Below, one piece after another: positions 1 through 9,830 of a stretch of 38,512 nt of DNA. Where the stretch lies: NCBI GenBank assembly GCA_025963875.1, contig JAOPZY010000051.1, positions 1 through 38,512 of the forward strand, in the 5' to 3' direction. Each line of letters starts with the position of its first letter. The stretch's first letter is position 1. Position numbers and translations under genes: made by a program. The notes beneath the pieces are model-generated. The model saw only the letters and a list, made by a program, of their open reading frames with translations, had not been told where the DNA came from and did not search any database. Origin of the DNA: Actinomycetota bacterium. GTDB taxonomy: Bacteria > Actinomycetota > CADDZG01 > JAHWKV01 > JAOPZY01.

Positions 1-2
1 GG

Positions 3-305
3 CTCCCCCGCGCAGACCTCGAGCGGCTGCGGGAGATACTCCGCGAGCGCGGCCTGGTCCCCGCCTCCGGCGACGAGGCGGACTCGGTGCTGGACGATCT
101 TCGGGCCAGCTACGAACCCTATGTCAACGCCCTGTCGAGGCAACTGCGGATGCCCCTGCCGTCGTGGCTGCCGCCGGAAGGCGCGGCCGACAACTGGGAG
201 GTCACCGCCTGGGAGGTCCTCTCCGGGCGCCGGGCGCGCCGTGACTTCGACCCGCCCACGCCGAGGAGACCGACGAGCGGCAGCGATCAGCCTCCGAATC
301 GGTAG
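3..305 (+). CDS. C-terminal fragment of a hypothetical protein (5' truncated by window edge)
   Basis: Frame is open from base 3 to the stop at 303-305 (LPRADLERLREILRERGLVPASGDEADSVLDDLRASYEPYVNALSRQLRMPLPSWLPP...). Tail overlaps the convergent GNAT gene by 19 bp. Confidence 0.6.
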   Translation, partial: LPRADLERLREILRERGLVPASGDEADSVLDDLRASYEPYVNALSRQLRMPLPSWLPPEGAADNWEVTAWEVLSGRRARRDFDPPTPRRPTSGSDQPPNR

Positions 306-1207
306 TCGTCGAAGAACGCCACCGGCTCGTAGCCGATCTGGCGGTAGATGTGGTTGGGCGTGGGGTTGGAGACGTCGGCGAAGAGGAAGCAGGACGTGAG
401 GCCCCCCTCGAGCAGCGACGTGCTGAGGGCGGCGACCGACGAGCTCGCATACCCCTTCCGCCGGTGTTCCGGCGGTGTGTACACGGCATAGACCCGGCCC
501 CCGTTCGGGCTCGGCCGGCCCGTCGCCACCATGGAGACCGGTTCGGTGTTCTCCCAGAGGTAGACATTGCGGCCCCGGTGGGATACCAGGTCCTGGGCCA
601 TCCGCAGCGCGGCCGAGCGGTCCGAGACCCCCCCGGCGAGGGCCTCGTCGTTGAAGTCGGCGATCCAGCCCGCGATGAGCGCCGTGTCCGCGGGCCCGCC
701 GGCCCGCAGGCAGCCGGGCGCGGGGTGTGGTGGCGGGCGGATCTCCCGGGCCTCGTAGACCTGCAACGCCATGGCCCGCCGGAACGGCTCGGCATGGAGG
801 CGAGCCCACGCGGTAGCGAACAGCCGGGACTCTGCCGCGGGGCCCGACACGCCCGGCAGGAATAGCCCAAGGCCGGTCAGTCCCCCGGCGAGCGCTCCGA
901 CTGCCCCCACCGTCGCAGCACGGGAGATCACGAGATTGCGGGGCGGCGTGCAGACCCCGACGGCCGCGATGCCGGCGCCCTCCTCGACGAGGGCAAGCAC
1001 CGGACCGCCCCCCGAATCGGCCCCGTAGGCCCAGCCGCTCGACAGGTTCGACAGGATGCCGAACAGGAGGCTGTGCTCCGCCTCGTGGACGACCAGGAAG
1101 TCCCCGACCCGGTCGGCGAACTCATCGGGATCCCGTAGCACGTTGAACCGCAGTTCGGGTAGCAAGGGCAGCCTCGGGGGTGGGCTGGGTGGGTCGGCCG
1201 GCGGCAA
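287..1207 (-). CDS. GNAT family N-acetyltransferase
   Basis: 306 aa ORF; C-terminal GNAT signature VYAVYTPPEHRRKGYASSSVAALS...NPTPNHIYRQIGYEPV. Confidence 0.85.
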   Translation of the reverse strand: MPPADPPSPPPRLPLLPELRFNVLRDPDEFADRVGDFLVVHEAEHSLLFGILSNLSSGWAYGADSGGGPVLALVEEGAGIAAVGVCTPPRNLVISRAATVGAVGALAGGLTGLGLFLPGVSGPAAESRLFATAWARLHAEPFRRAMALQVYEAREIRPPPHPAPGCLRAGGPADTALIAGWIADFNDEALAGGVSDRSAALRMAQDLVSHRGRNVYLWENTEPVSMVATGRPSPNGGRVYAVYTPPEHRRKGYASSSVAALSTSLLEGGLTSCFLFADVSNPTPNHIYRQIGYEPVAFFDDYRFGG

Positions 1208-1242
1208 GGTTCAGGAGCGGAGAATAGTGCATAGTCGTTGCA

Positions 1243-2586
1243 ATGCAGACCGACACTTCCCCTGGGACAGTCGTCCACGTCGATCCCCCGACCACCCGGG
1301 TGGACGAGCCCTTCAGCCTGACGGTCTCGGGGCTGCCACCTGGTGAGCCCGTGACGATCCGTGCGACGACCCGGGACGGGGAACTGCGGGAGTGGGCCTC
1401 GCATGCCACCTTCCTCGCCGGCGACGACGGCACGGTCGACGTGGCGACTGCCGCGCCGCTGTCCGGGACGTACTCCGGCGTCGATCCCGCCGGCCTCCTG
1501 TGGTCGATGCTGCCGGTGCGCGGGCCGAGCACCTTCTTCGTTCGCCGGAAGGCCGCGCCGTTGCGGGTGCGTGTCACCGTGGAGGCCCCCCTCAAGGGGC
1601 CGGGTCAAGGTAAGCCCGAGGCCGGTGGGAGGGAGCTTGCCGCCTGCGACGTCGAGCGCACGTTCGGGGGCGAGACCGTCCTGCGGCGAGTGGCCGACGG
1701 CCGAGGCCTGGCGGGAGACCTGTTCTTCCCCGTCGCCGGCGGCCCCCACCCCGGGGTGATGGTCGTGAGCGGCTCGGACGGGGGCCAGCTGGACCACGCG
1801 GCCTCGCTCCTGGCTGCGCACGGCTACGCGGTGCTGTCGCTTGGCTATTTCGGCGTCGAGGACCGGCCGGCCGGGCTGCACCACATCGACCTGGAGTACT
1901 TCGAGCAGGCGCTGGACTGGATGGCGGTCCAGCCCGAGGTGAAGGGCGATCGGATCATCGTCATCGGGCTCTCGCGGGGTGGCGAGCTGGCCCTGCAGCT
2001 CGGCTCGATGTTCCCCCGGATTGCCGGCGTCGTAGCGGGCTCACCCTGCGGGATCCGCCAGGCCGGCATCACGAAGCGCAACAGCGACTTCACCAAGCCC
2101 GCCTGGATGTACGGGGGGACTGCGCTGCCGTACGTGCCCGCCCGGTTCAACCTCCGGCGGTTCCTCCAGTTCTACTCCGTCTTCGTCTTCCGGCGCCCGC
2201 TCCGACTCCGGCCGGTCTTCGAGCGCCTCCTCCGCAAGCACGACCTGGTGGCCGCCGCCACGATCCACGTCGAACGCATCAAGGGCCCGGTGCTGCTCCT
2301 CTCCGGCTCTGGGGACGAGCTCTGGCCGTCGGAGCGGTTCGCGGAGCTGGTGATGGCCCGCCTCGGCGACGAAGAGCGGCCCTATGCGGATGAGCATCTG
2401 CGGTATGCGGGGGCGGGGCACTTCATGTGCTTCCCCTACGCCCTGCCGTCGTTGCCCCCCATGACGAGAATGTCGCCGGTCCCGGTCTTCACGATGGACT
2501 TCGGGGGGACCCCCGCCGCCAACGCCGCCTCCGCCCGCGACTCCTGGCCCGAGATCCTGCGCTTCCTGGCCGCCATCCCCCAGTAG
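1243..2586 (+). CDS. Acyl-CoA thioester hydrolase / bile acid-CoA amino acid N-acyltransferase (BAAT) family protein
   Basis: 447 aa; N-terminal Ig-like BAAT domain (VDEPFSLTVSGLPPGEPVTIRATTRD) and C-terminal alpha/beta hydrolase (GVMVVSGSDGG, GLSRGGELAL). Confidence 0.85.
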   Translation: MQTDTSPGTVVHVDPPTTRVDEPFSLTVSGLPPGEPVTIRATTRDGELREWASHATFLAGDDGTVDVATAAPLSGTYSGVDPAGLLWSMLPVRGPSTFFVRRKAAPLRVRVTVEAPLKGPGQGKPEAGGRELAACDVERTFGGETVLRRVADGRGLAGDLFFPVAGGPHPGVMVVSGSDGGQLDHAASLLAAHGYAVLSLGYFGVEDRPAGLHHIDLEYFEQALDWMAVQPEVKGDRIIVIGLSRGGELALQLGSMFPRIAGVVAGSPCGIRQAGITKRNSDFTKPAWMYGGTALPYVPARFNLRRFLQFYSVFVFRRPLRLRPVFERLLRKHDLVAAATIHVERIKGPVLLLSGSGDELWPSERFAELVMARLGDEERPYADEHLRYAGAGHFMCFPYALPSLPPMTRMSPVPVFTMDFGGTPAANAASARDSWPEILRFLAAIPQ

Positions 2587-2621
2587 GGCCGGGCCACTGA
2601 GCTCGGTGCGGTCCGCCGGCC

Positions 2622-2666
2622 AGTTTCCGTCAAAAAGGGCCGGCAGCACGCTTTTTGACGGAAACT
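2622..2666. repeat. Perfect 16-bp inverted repeat with 13-nt loop, copy 1
   Basis: AGTTTCCGTCAAAAAG (2622-2637) / CTTTTTGACGGAAACT (2651-2666), between convergent gene ends; near-identical arms at 28298-28342. Confidence 0.95.
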
Positions 2667-2678
2667 ACCGCCGCTTCG

Positions 2679-4418
2679 TCAGGGCTGCGACAGGATCGCC
2701 ACCGATTCGGCCGGGAGCTTGAGCGATCTCCCGCCGAGGCTCACATCGGGGTCCGATCCGAGCTCGAGGGTGGCCCGCTCCCCGACGTGGAACTCGGCGG
2801 GCTGCGGCGCCAGGTTGGCGACGAGCTCGACGGCCCCCCGCCGCACGCGGAGCCACTGGTCCTCCTCGCTGAAACTCACCTGCACGCGCTCCAGCCTGGA
2901 GTCGGTGAGGTCCGGCAACCGCCTGCGCAGCGCCAGGAGGGTGCGGTGCCATGCCAGCATCTCGGCATGGGGGGCCTCGCCCACCTCATCCCACCGCAGC
3001 TTCGAGCGGGCGAACGTCTCCGGCGCCTGAGGGTCGGGGATCTTGTCGGGGGGCCAACCGAAGGCGGCGAACTCGGCCCGCCGTCCGTTGTGGACCGCCG
3101 CCGCCAGGGCGGGGTCCCGGTGGTCGGTGAAGTAGAGGAACGGCGTGGAGGCGGCCCACTCCTCGCCCTGGAACAGCATCGGGACGAAGGGTGACGTGAG
3201 GACCAGGGCGGCGCCGATCTTGAGGCGGCCGAGGGTCATCAGTGCCGCGCTGCGCTCCCCGAGCGCCCGGTTGCCCACCTGGTCGTGGTTCTGCAGGAAG
3301 CCGACGAAGCTCCTACCGCCCAGCCCGGTGAAGGGCCGCCCGTGGCGCCGGCGACGAAACGGCGAGTAGCGGCCGTCGTAGAGCACCCCCCGCTCCAGGC
3401 ACTGGGCGACGTCGGCGATCGAGCCGAAGTCCTCGTAGTAACCCTCCCGCTCCCCGGCCAGGAGCGCATGGAGCGCGTGGTGGAAGTCCTCGTTCCACAC
3501 CGAGTCCATCCCGTACCCGCCGATCTCCCGCGCCCGGACAACCCTCGGGTCGTTCAGGTCGCTCTCGGCGATGATCAGGAGGTCCCGGCCCACGGCCGCC
3601 GAGACGTCGTCGGCGCGCAGCACCATCTCCTCGAGGAAGTGCACCGCGGAGGTGTCGATGATCGCGTGCACGGCGTCGACCCGCAGGGCGTCGAAGTGGT
3701 AGTCCCGGAGCCACATCGCCCCGTTGTCGATGAAGAAGGCCCGGACCTCGTCGCTGAACGCACCGTCGAGGTTCACCGCCTTGCCCCAGGGCGTGGCGTA
3801 CCGGGCCGTGAAGTACGGACCGAAGCGCTCCAGGACGTTCCCCGCCGGCCCGAGGTGGTTGTACACGACGTCGAGGATCGCCGCGAGGCCCCGCTCGTGG
3901 CAGGCGTCGACCAGGCGCTTGAGGGCGTCGGGACCGCCGTAGGCGTGGTGTGGCGCGTAGAGGAAGACGCCGTCGTACCCCCACCCGTGATCCCCCGAGA
4001 ACTCGTTGACCGGCATGAGCTCCACCGCCCGCACCCCGAGGTCCACCAGCTGGTCGAGCCGTCCGATGGCGGCGTCGAACGTGCCCTCGGGCGTGAAGGT
4101 CCCGGTATGCAGCTCGTACACGGCGCCCCCCGAGAGCCACGCTGCGGGGCAACCGTGCCACTGCTGGTCCGTCCAGGTGAACGACCCGTGGTCGAGGACG
4201 CGGGAGGGGCCCTCGATGCCCTCGGGCTGCCAGGGCGATCGGGGATCGGGCAGCGGCTCGGATCCGTCCACCACGAACCAGTAGTCGGTGCCCGGCCCCG
4301 CCGCCTCCAGGTCCACCTCCCACCAGCCGCCGGGCAACGCCTTCATCGGTGCCGGCTCGGCCGTCGTCACCACGCCGACCGCTTCGCCCTCGGGGGCCCA
4401 GACTGCAAAATGGGTCAC
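2679..4418 (-). CDS. treZ: Malto-oligosyltrehalose trehalohydrolase
   Basis: GH13 motifs (DVVYNHLGPAGN, LRVDAVHAI, FLQNHDQVGNRA) and TreZ architecture. GTG start at 4418 overlaps the treY TGA (GTGA), so the listed 858-aa ORF carries a spurious N-terminal extension. Confidence 0.92.
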   Translation of the reverse strand: MTHFAVWAPEGEAVGVVTTAEPAPMKALPGGWWEVDLEAAGPGTDYWFVVDGSEPLPDPRSPWQPEGIEGPSRVLDHGSFTWTDQQWHGCPAAWLSGGAVYELHTGTFTPEGTFDAAIGRLDQLVDLGVRAVELMPVNEFSGDHGWGYDGVFLYAPHHAYGGPDALKRLVDACHERGLAAILDVVYNHLGPAGNVLERFGPYFTARYATPWGKAVNLDGAFSDEVRAFFIDNGAMWLRDYHFDALRVDAVHAIIDTSAVHFLEEMVLRADDVSAAVGRDLLIIAESDLNDPRVVRAREIGGYGMDSVWNEDFHHALHALLAGEREGYYEDFGSIADVAQCLERGVLYDGRYSPFRRRRHGRPFTGLGGRSFVGFLQNHDQVGNRALGERSAALMTLGRLKIGAALVLTSPFVPMLFQGEEWAASTPFLYFTDHRDPALAAAVHNGRRAEFAAFGWPPDKIPDPQAPETFARSKLRWDEVGEAPHAEMLAWHRTLLALRRRLPDLTDSRLERVQVSFSEEDQWLRVRRGAVELVANLAPQPAEFHVGERATLELGSDPDVSLGGRSLKLPAESVAILSQP

Positions 4419-7093
4419 GGCGATACCCGGGTGAGCAGCGCCACGGGCAGCGCCGACCAGAGGTCGGGGAGGACGGTGTCTCCCTCGTGCTCGCGGCGGG
4501 TGATCTCGTCCAGCCAGCGTCCGGGCGGCAGCGTGACCGCCGTCTGCCGGGCGGGACCCTCGGCCACCGCCCATCTCCCGGCGTCGCCTCCGGTGATCCC
4601 CATCGCCAGCCGTGGCACCACCGTGACCGCCGCGCCGCCCCTGCCGAACGCGACCACCCGGTCCGCCATGGGCCCTCCGGCTTCGAGCGGTCGGTACTCG
4701 CTGGTACCGGCGAACACTCCCGGCAGCCGCCGGCGAACGGAGAGGGCTGCCCGAATGACCGCCAGCTTGGGGAGCCCCGACGGAGCCTGCCCCCACAGCC
4801 GCTCGGGAGGTGTCCGCTGGAGCTGGTCGAGCCGCCTCCGGCGGAGTGTGAAGTCGACGGGCCGGCGGTTGTCCGGGTCGACGAGGCTGAGATCCCACAG
4901 CTCGGTCCCCTGGTACACGTCGGGGACACCAGGGGAAGTGAGCAGCAGCAGCATCTGCGACAGAGAGTTCACCCAGCCCGGTGCGAGCAGCGGCTCGACG
5001 AAGCCCTGCAGATCCCGCCGGAACTCCCCGTCCCGCATGACGCCCTGGACGAAGCGGGCCAGGGCATCGTCGTAGCCAGGATTGGGATCGGTCCACGAGG
5101 TGTGCTCCTTCGCCTCCTTGGAGGCCTTCTGGAGGTAGGCGAGCGCCCGCTCCTCGTCGATCGGCCAGGCTCCCACGAGGGTCTGGTACAGCAGGTACTC
5201 GATGTTGTGATCGGGCCAGCCTCCCGAGCGGTGCTTGTCGTTGATCTTCATCCACCCCCGGACGGCCTCGGCCCAGCGCTCCGGGATCTCGGTCAGCAGG
5301 TTGGTCCGGGCCCGCACGTCCGCGCCGCGCTTGGTGTCGTGGGTGGACAGGGTGAGCATCGTCGCCGGCCAGTCCCGTGCGGTCTCGGCGTTGAGCCGGT
5401 GGAACTCCTCGACGCTCACGCCGAAACGTTCCGGCGACCCGCCGACCTCGTTCAGCGACACCAGCCGGTAGTAGCGGTAGAAGGCGGTGTCCTCCACCCC
5501 CTTGGCCGTCACCGCTGCGGAGATCTGCTGGAGCCGCATCACCAGCTCGGACTCGCGGTGGCCCCGTAGGTCGAGCGTCATCAGGCGGTAGATGAACTCG
5601 AAGAGCTCCGGGTCGAGATCCGGCCGGTTCCGCCGGCCTGCCTCCGCTGCCCTCCCCACGATGGTCCGGTCCTCGGGCTCGATCCTTCCCTCGTCGGCAT
5701 TGACGTAGGTGCGGTAGACGGGCAGGCAGGCCATGAACTCACGCAGCGCCTCGTGCAGCTCGTGGCGGCTGTAGTCGCGGTAGCGCCGGTGGAGCTCGCA
5801 GATCTCCACGAGCAGTTGCGTCAACCGGTTGATGTCGCTGGCCAGCACCATTTGCATGACCTCGAGCTTGGCGGCGGAGGCAATCGTGTCGAACTCCCGG
5901 GTCTCGCCCGTCAGCTCCTGGTAGAGCTCCGTCATGGGTCGCTCGGCGGCAGCGTTCACGAACAGGCCGTTGGCCCGGTTCAGGAAGTCGTACCCGGTGG
6001 TGCCCGCGACGGGCCAGGAACGCCGGAGGGGCTCGCCCGGGTGCAGGATCTTCTCCACCACGACCCATGCATCCGGGGCCCGGTCCGTGAGGCGGCGGAG
6101 GTAGCCCTCCGGGTCGCGCAGGCCGTCGGGGTGGTCGATGCGGACACCGTCGAGCACACGCCGGGCCAGCCAGCGCAGCACGAGCATGTGGGTGGCAGCG
6201 AAGACGTCCTCCCGCTCCATGTTGAGCCCGACGAGGGTGTTGATGTCGAAGAAGCGGCGGTACGGAAGGTCGCGGCCGGCGGTACGCCAGTAGGCGAGCC
6301 GGTAGTTCTGCCGCTCGAGGAGACTGTCGAGGGTGTCGGGGTCGGCGTTCACCAGGTTGATGGTCTCGTCGACCGCCGCGGCGACGGCCGGTCGTTCGTC
6401 CATCAGGCGCGCCAGCGCGCCCAGCAGGACGTCGGCGTCGCGCTCACGCTCGTGGATCGAGTCGGCGTCGGTGGCGGTGCCGGGCGGGATGCGCCCCAGC
6501 GCGGCACCGATGCTCTCCAGCTCGTCGGAGCCGCTGCGTCCCGCCGCCACCTGGAGCAGGCGGTCGAGGGAGTCCGGCGTCACCGGGAGCACCTGGCCGG
6601 GGCACAGCACCTGGAACACGGCACCGAAATGGACGAGGCGGATCTCGCCGGACTCCAGCACCCGCCCGTAGTGGTTGGCGAGCACCGGCAGCAGCACCTT
6701 GTTGCGCAGGCGCGACTCGGGGCCGTGCCAGTCGATGTCGAAGTAGCCGGCGTAGCGGCTGGACGGCCCGTTCTGCAACACGTCCCACCACCATGCGTTC
6801 TCCGGACCGGTCGCCATGTGGTTCGGCACGACGTCGAGGATCTGCCCGAGACCGTTGTCCTTCAGGGAGGCATCGAGGCGGGCGTGGGCGGCGGCACCCC
6901 CGAGTTCCTCGTTGACCCACCCGTAGTCGACGATGTCGTAGCCGTGGGTGCTGCCCGGTGCCGCCTGCAGGTAGGGCGAGCAGTAGAGGTGCGAGATGCC
7001 GAGCGCCGCCAGATAGTCCGCCAGCGACGCCGCCTCGTCGAAACCGAAGCCCGGCCGGAGCTGGACCCGGTAGGTGCCGACGAGATCAGTCAC
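4415..7093 (-). CDS. treY: Malto-oligosyltrehalose synthase
   Basis: 892 aa; TYRVQLRPGFGFDEAASLADYLAALGISHLYCSPYLQA...GSTHGYDIVDY, VPNHMA, STHDTKRGADVRAR. Confidence 0.95.
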   Translation of the reverse strand: MTDLVGTYRVQLRPGFGFDEAASLADYLAALGISHLYCSPYLQAAPGSTHGYDIVDYGWVNEELGGAAAHARLDASLKDNGLGQILDVVPNHMATGPENAWWWDVLQNGPSSRYAGYFDIDWHGPESRLRNKVLLPVLANHYGRVLESGEIRLVHFGAVFQVLCPGQVLPVTPDSLDRLLQVAAGRSGSDELESIGAALGRIPPGTATDADSIHERERDADVLLGALARLMDERPAVAAAVDETINLVNADPDTLDSLLERQNYRLAYWRTAGRDLPYRRFFDINTLVGLNMEREDVFAATHMLVLRWLARRVLDGVRIDHPDGLRDPEGYLRRLTDRAPDAWVVVEKILHPGEPLRRSWPVAGTTGYDFLNRANGLFVNAAAERPMTELYQELTGETREFDTIASAAKLEVMQMVLASDINRLTQLLVEICELHRRYRDYSRHELHEALREFMACLPVYRTYVNADEGRIEPEDRTIVGRAAEAGRRNRPDLDPELFEFIYRLMTLDLRGHRESELVMRLQQISAAVTAKGVEDTAFYRYYRLVSLNEVGGSPERFGVSVEEFHRLNAETARDWPATMLTLSTHDTKRGADVRARTNLLTEIPERWAEAVRGWMKINDKHRSGGWPDHNIEYLLYQTLVGAWPIDEERALAYLQKASKEAKEHTSWTDPNPGYDDALARFVQGVMRDGEFRRDLQGFVEPLLAPGWVNSLSQMLLLLTSPGVPDVYQGTELWDLSLVDPDNRRPVDFTLRRRRLDQLQRTPPERLWGQAPSGLPKLAVIRAALSVRRRLPGVFAGTSEYRPLEAGGPMADRVVAFGRGGAAVTVVPRLAMGITGGDAGRWAVAEGPARQTAVTLPPGRWLDEITRREHEGDTVLPDLWSALPVALLTRVSP

Positions 7094-9278
7094 GTCGCAG
7101 GAGCACCTGCGAGCGGGGCTTCACCTTCAGCTCCTCGCTCGCCCCGTAGATGAGCCCGTCCTCGTCGAAGCCGCCGCGGGGCTCGGAGGTGTCGAAGACC
7201 CGGGTCCACGACGATCCCCACTCGTCCGGGGGGAGAGCGAACGCCAGCGGCTCGAAATGGGCGTTGACCAGCCAGAGGAACGTGTCGTCGACGACGCGCT
7301 CCCCGCGGGCGTCGGGCTCCGCCATCGCCTCGCCGTTGAGGAAGACGCAGATGGACTTCGCGTAGCCGACGTTCCAGTCCTTCTCCTTCATCATCGTGCC
7401 CTGCGGCGTGAACCAGGCGATGTCCCGCTCGTCGCTGCCGCGGATCGAGCGTCCCTCGAACCAGCGCCTTCTGCGGAAGATCCGGTGGGCGAAGCGCAGT
7501 TCGATGAGGCGCCGGGTGAATTCGACCTGTTCGGCATTGGTCGCCGCCAGGTCCCAGTCGTACCAGGAGATCTCGCTGTCCTGGCAGTAGGCGTTGTTGT
7601 TGCCCTGCTGCGTGCGCCCCATCTCGTCGCCGCCCACCAGCATCGGGATGCCCTGGGACAGCATGAGCGTGGCAAGGAAGTTACGCATCTGCGTGGCCCG
7701 GAGGGCCAGGACCTGCGGGTCGTCGGTCGGCCCTTCGACGCCACAGTTCCAGGACCGGTTGTCGTCGGTGCCGTCGTTGTTGTCTTCGCCGTTGGCCGCG
7801 TTGTGCTTGTCGTTGTAGGTCACGAGGTCGTTGAGGGTGAAGCCGTCGTGGGCGGTGACGAAGTTCACGCTCGCGTAGGGCCGGCGACCGCTCCATTCGT
7901 AGAGGTCGGAGCTTCCGGTGATGCGAGCTGCGAACTCACCCAGGTTCCGGTCCTCGCCTCGCCAGAAATCCCGGATGAGGTCCCGGTACCTGCCGTTCCA
8001 TTCCGACCACAACGTCGGGAAGTTGCCGACCTGGTACCCGCCCTCGCCGACGTCCCACGGCTCGGCGATCAGTTTGACCCGGCTGACGACGGGGTCCTGC
8101 TGGATCAGGTCGAAGAATGCGGACAGCCGGTCCACGTCGTGCAGTTCACGGGCGAGCGTGGCCGCCAGATCGAACCGGAACCCGTCGACGTGCATCTCGG
8201 TCACCCAGTACCGCAGGCTGTCCATGATGAGCTGGAGGACGGAAGGGTGGCGCATGTTCAGGCTGTTGCCGGTCCCCGTGTAGTCCGTGTAGAACCGGCG
8301 TTCCTCCGGCATGAGCCGGTAGTAGGCGGCGTTGTCGATGCCCCGGAACGACAGCATCGGCCCCAGTTGGTTCCCCTCGGCGGTGTGGTTGTACACGACG
8401 TCGAGGATCACCTCGATGCCCGCGTCGTGCAGCGTCTTCACCATGAACTTGAACTCCTGGACCTGCTCGCCGTCCTGCCCTCCCGCGCTGTAGTCGTTGT
8501 GGGGGGCGAAGTAGCCGATGGAGTTGTAGCCCCAGTAGTTGCGCAGGCCCTTCTCCACGAGGTGGCTGTCGTTGACGAACTGGTGCACCGGCAGCAGCTC
8601 GACGGCGGTCACGCCGAGGTGCTGCAGGTAGTCGATCACCGCCGGGGTGGCGATCCCGGCGTACGTGCCTCGGAGCTCCTCGGGAACGCCGGGATGCAAC
8701 TTCGTCAGGCCCTTCACATGGGTCTCGTAGACCACCGTGTCGTGCCAGCGGTGGTTGGGCCTGCGTTCGGTGGACCAGTCGAAGAAGGGGTTGATGACCA
8801 CGGACTTCGGCATGAACGAAGCGCTGTCCGTCTCGTCCATCACCTCGTCGCTGCCGCCGAGCACGTAGGGGAAGACCGCCTGATCCCAACGCACGTCGCC
8901 ATCGATCGCCCTGGCATAGGGGTCGAGCAGGAGCTTGTTGGGATTGCAGCGGTGCCCCTCCTCCGGGTCGTAGGGCCCGTACACCCGGTACCCGTACCGC
9001 TGCCCGGGGCGGACGTTCGGCAGATAGCCGTGCCTCCAGGATCCTGTCTTCTCGGGGAGGGTGATGCAGGTCTCCTCGCCCTTGCCGTCGAACAGGCAGA
9101 GGTCGATGCGCTCCGCGACGTCGGAGAAAATCGAAAAGTTGGTGCCCGCGCCGTCGAACGTGGCCCCCAGGGGAAGGGGTCCGCCGGGCCAGACGGTTAC
9201 CGCTCCCACGTTGATGCCTTCTCTTTTCTCTCTTCCTTCGTCACTCAAACCCCCCTTTTCCGCGCAGAACCGCTCCAC
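7086..9278 (-). CDS. treX: Glycogen debranching enzyme (GlgX/TreX type)
   Basis: 730 aa; PLGATFDGAGTNFSIFSDVAERIDLCLFD, YETHVKGLT, DVVYNHTAEGNQLGP, VDGFRFDLA. Start uncertain: GTG at 9278 as listed, or GTG at about 9209. Confidence 0.93.
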   Translation of the reverse strand: MERFCAEKGGLSDEGREKREGINVGAVTVWPGGPLPLGATFDGAGTNFSIFSDVAERIDLCLFDGKGEETCITLPEKTGSWRHGYLPNVRPGQRYGYRVYGPYDPEEGHRCNPNKLLLDPYARAIDGDVRWDQAVFPYVLGGSDEVMDETDSASFMPKSVVINPFFDWSTERRPNHRWHDTVVYETHVKGLTKLHPGVPEELRGTYAGIATPAVIDYLQHLGVTAVELLPVHQFVNDSHLVEKGLRNYWGYNSIGYFAPHNDYSAGGQDGEQVQEFKFMVKTLHDAGIEVILDVVYNHTAEGNQLGPMLSFRGIDNAAYYRLMPEERRFYTDYTGTGNSLNMRHPSVLQLIMDSLRYWVTEMHVDGFRFDLAATLARELHDVDRLSAFFDLIQQDPVVSRVKLIAEPWDVGEGGYQVGNFPTLWSEWNGRYRDLIRDFWRGEDRNLGEFAARITGSSDLYEWSGRRPYASVNFVTAHDGFTLNDLVTYNDKHNAANGEDNNDGTDDNRSWNCGVEGPTDDPQVLALRATQMRNFLATLMLSQGIPMLVGGDEMGRTQQGNNNAYCQDSEISWYDWDLAATNAEQVEFTRRLIELRFAHRIFRRRRWFEGRSIRGSDERDIAWFTPQGTMMKEKDWNVGYAKSICVFLNGEAMAEPDARGERVVDDTFLWLVNAHFEPLAFALPPDEWGSSWTRVFDTSEPRGGFDEDGLIYGASEELKVKPRSQVLLRRD

Positions 9279-9435
9279 GGTCGATCTGGGCCCATCTGAT
9301 GACTCTACATACCCAGGGCCCCGGGAACCTTGACCGGCACATCACCACTTCAGCGGGCTTCCACACGGCCGACGGTACCTGTGCATGTATCCCGCCGCGC
9401 CCTGCGGAGGGAAGCGTCAAACCAGGAGGCAGGCG

Positions 9436-9798
9436 ATGAGCAGGAGCGGCAGGATCTGGCGGGCAGGCACCGGCATCGCCCTGGTTGGTGCGCTGGCGAC
9501 CGGATGCGCACACGGAACCCGAGCCGCGACCCCACCCTCCCCCAGCGCCATCCCGGCGCAGGTGGCCCCGGTCGACGCCTCCACGGGAAAGGCTCCTGCG
9601 GCGGGGGAGCCGTCCGCAGCGGGGACCTCGGCCCCCGCGCCAGGCAAGCCGGTCGCTCCGGCGGCCGGCGCAACGCAGGACCCGCAGGCAACCGCGGACT
9701 CGCAGGCCGTCGACCGGTCCTTGAGCCAGATCGAGGCGGACCTCTCGACCATGGATCAGGCCGCCGCCTCGGGCGAGACGGACGTGCCGAGCAACTGA
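9436..9798 (+). CDS. Small putative lipoprotein, Ala/Pro-rich
   Basis: ATG at 9436 preceded by AGGAGG; signal peptide with lipobox-like ...ALVGALATGC; Pro/Ala linker and a short acidic C-terminus. Confidence 0.7.
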   Translation: MSRSGRIWRAGTGIALVGALATGCAHGTRAATPPSPSAIPAQVAPVDASTGKAPAAGEPSAAGTSAPAPGKPVAPAAGATQDPQATADSQAVDRSLSQIEADLSTMDQAAASGETDVPSN

Positions 9799-9830
9799 AT
9801 CGTCCAGGAGCACTTCAGGAGGGGACAGCA

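Noticed and set aside
2622-2666. Palindrome as an ordinary intrinsic terminator
   Set aside because: The T-tract lies inside the stem next to the loop, not after the stem, and the same geometry recurs at 28298. A termination role is not excluded, so it is kept as a repeat.
3285-9299. Long plus-strand ORFs antisense to treXYZ (3285-5075, 4349-5569, 5753-7153, 7074-9299)
   Set aside because: Typical high-GC shadow ORFs opposite strongly recognisable enzymes; low-complexity V/G/R-rich translations with no family motifs.
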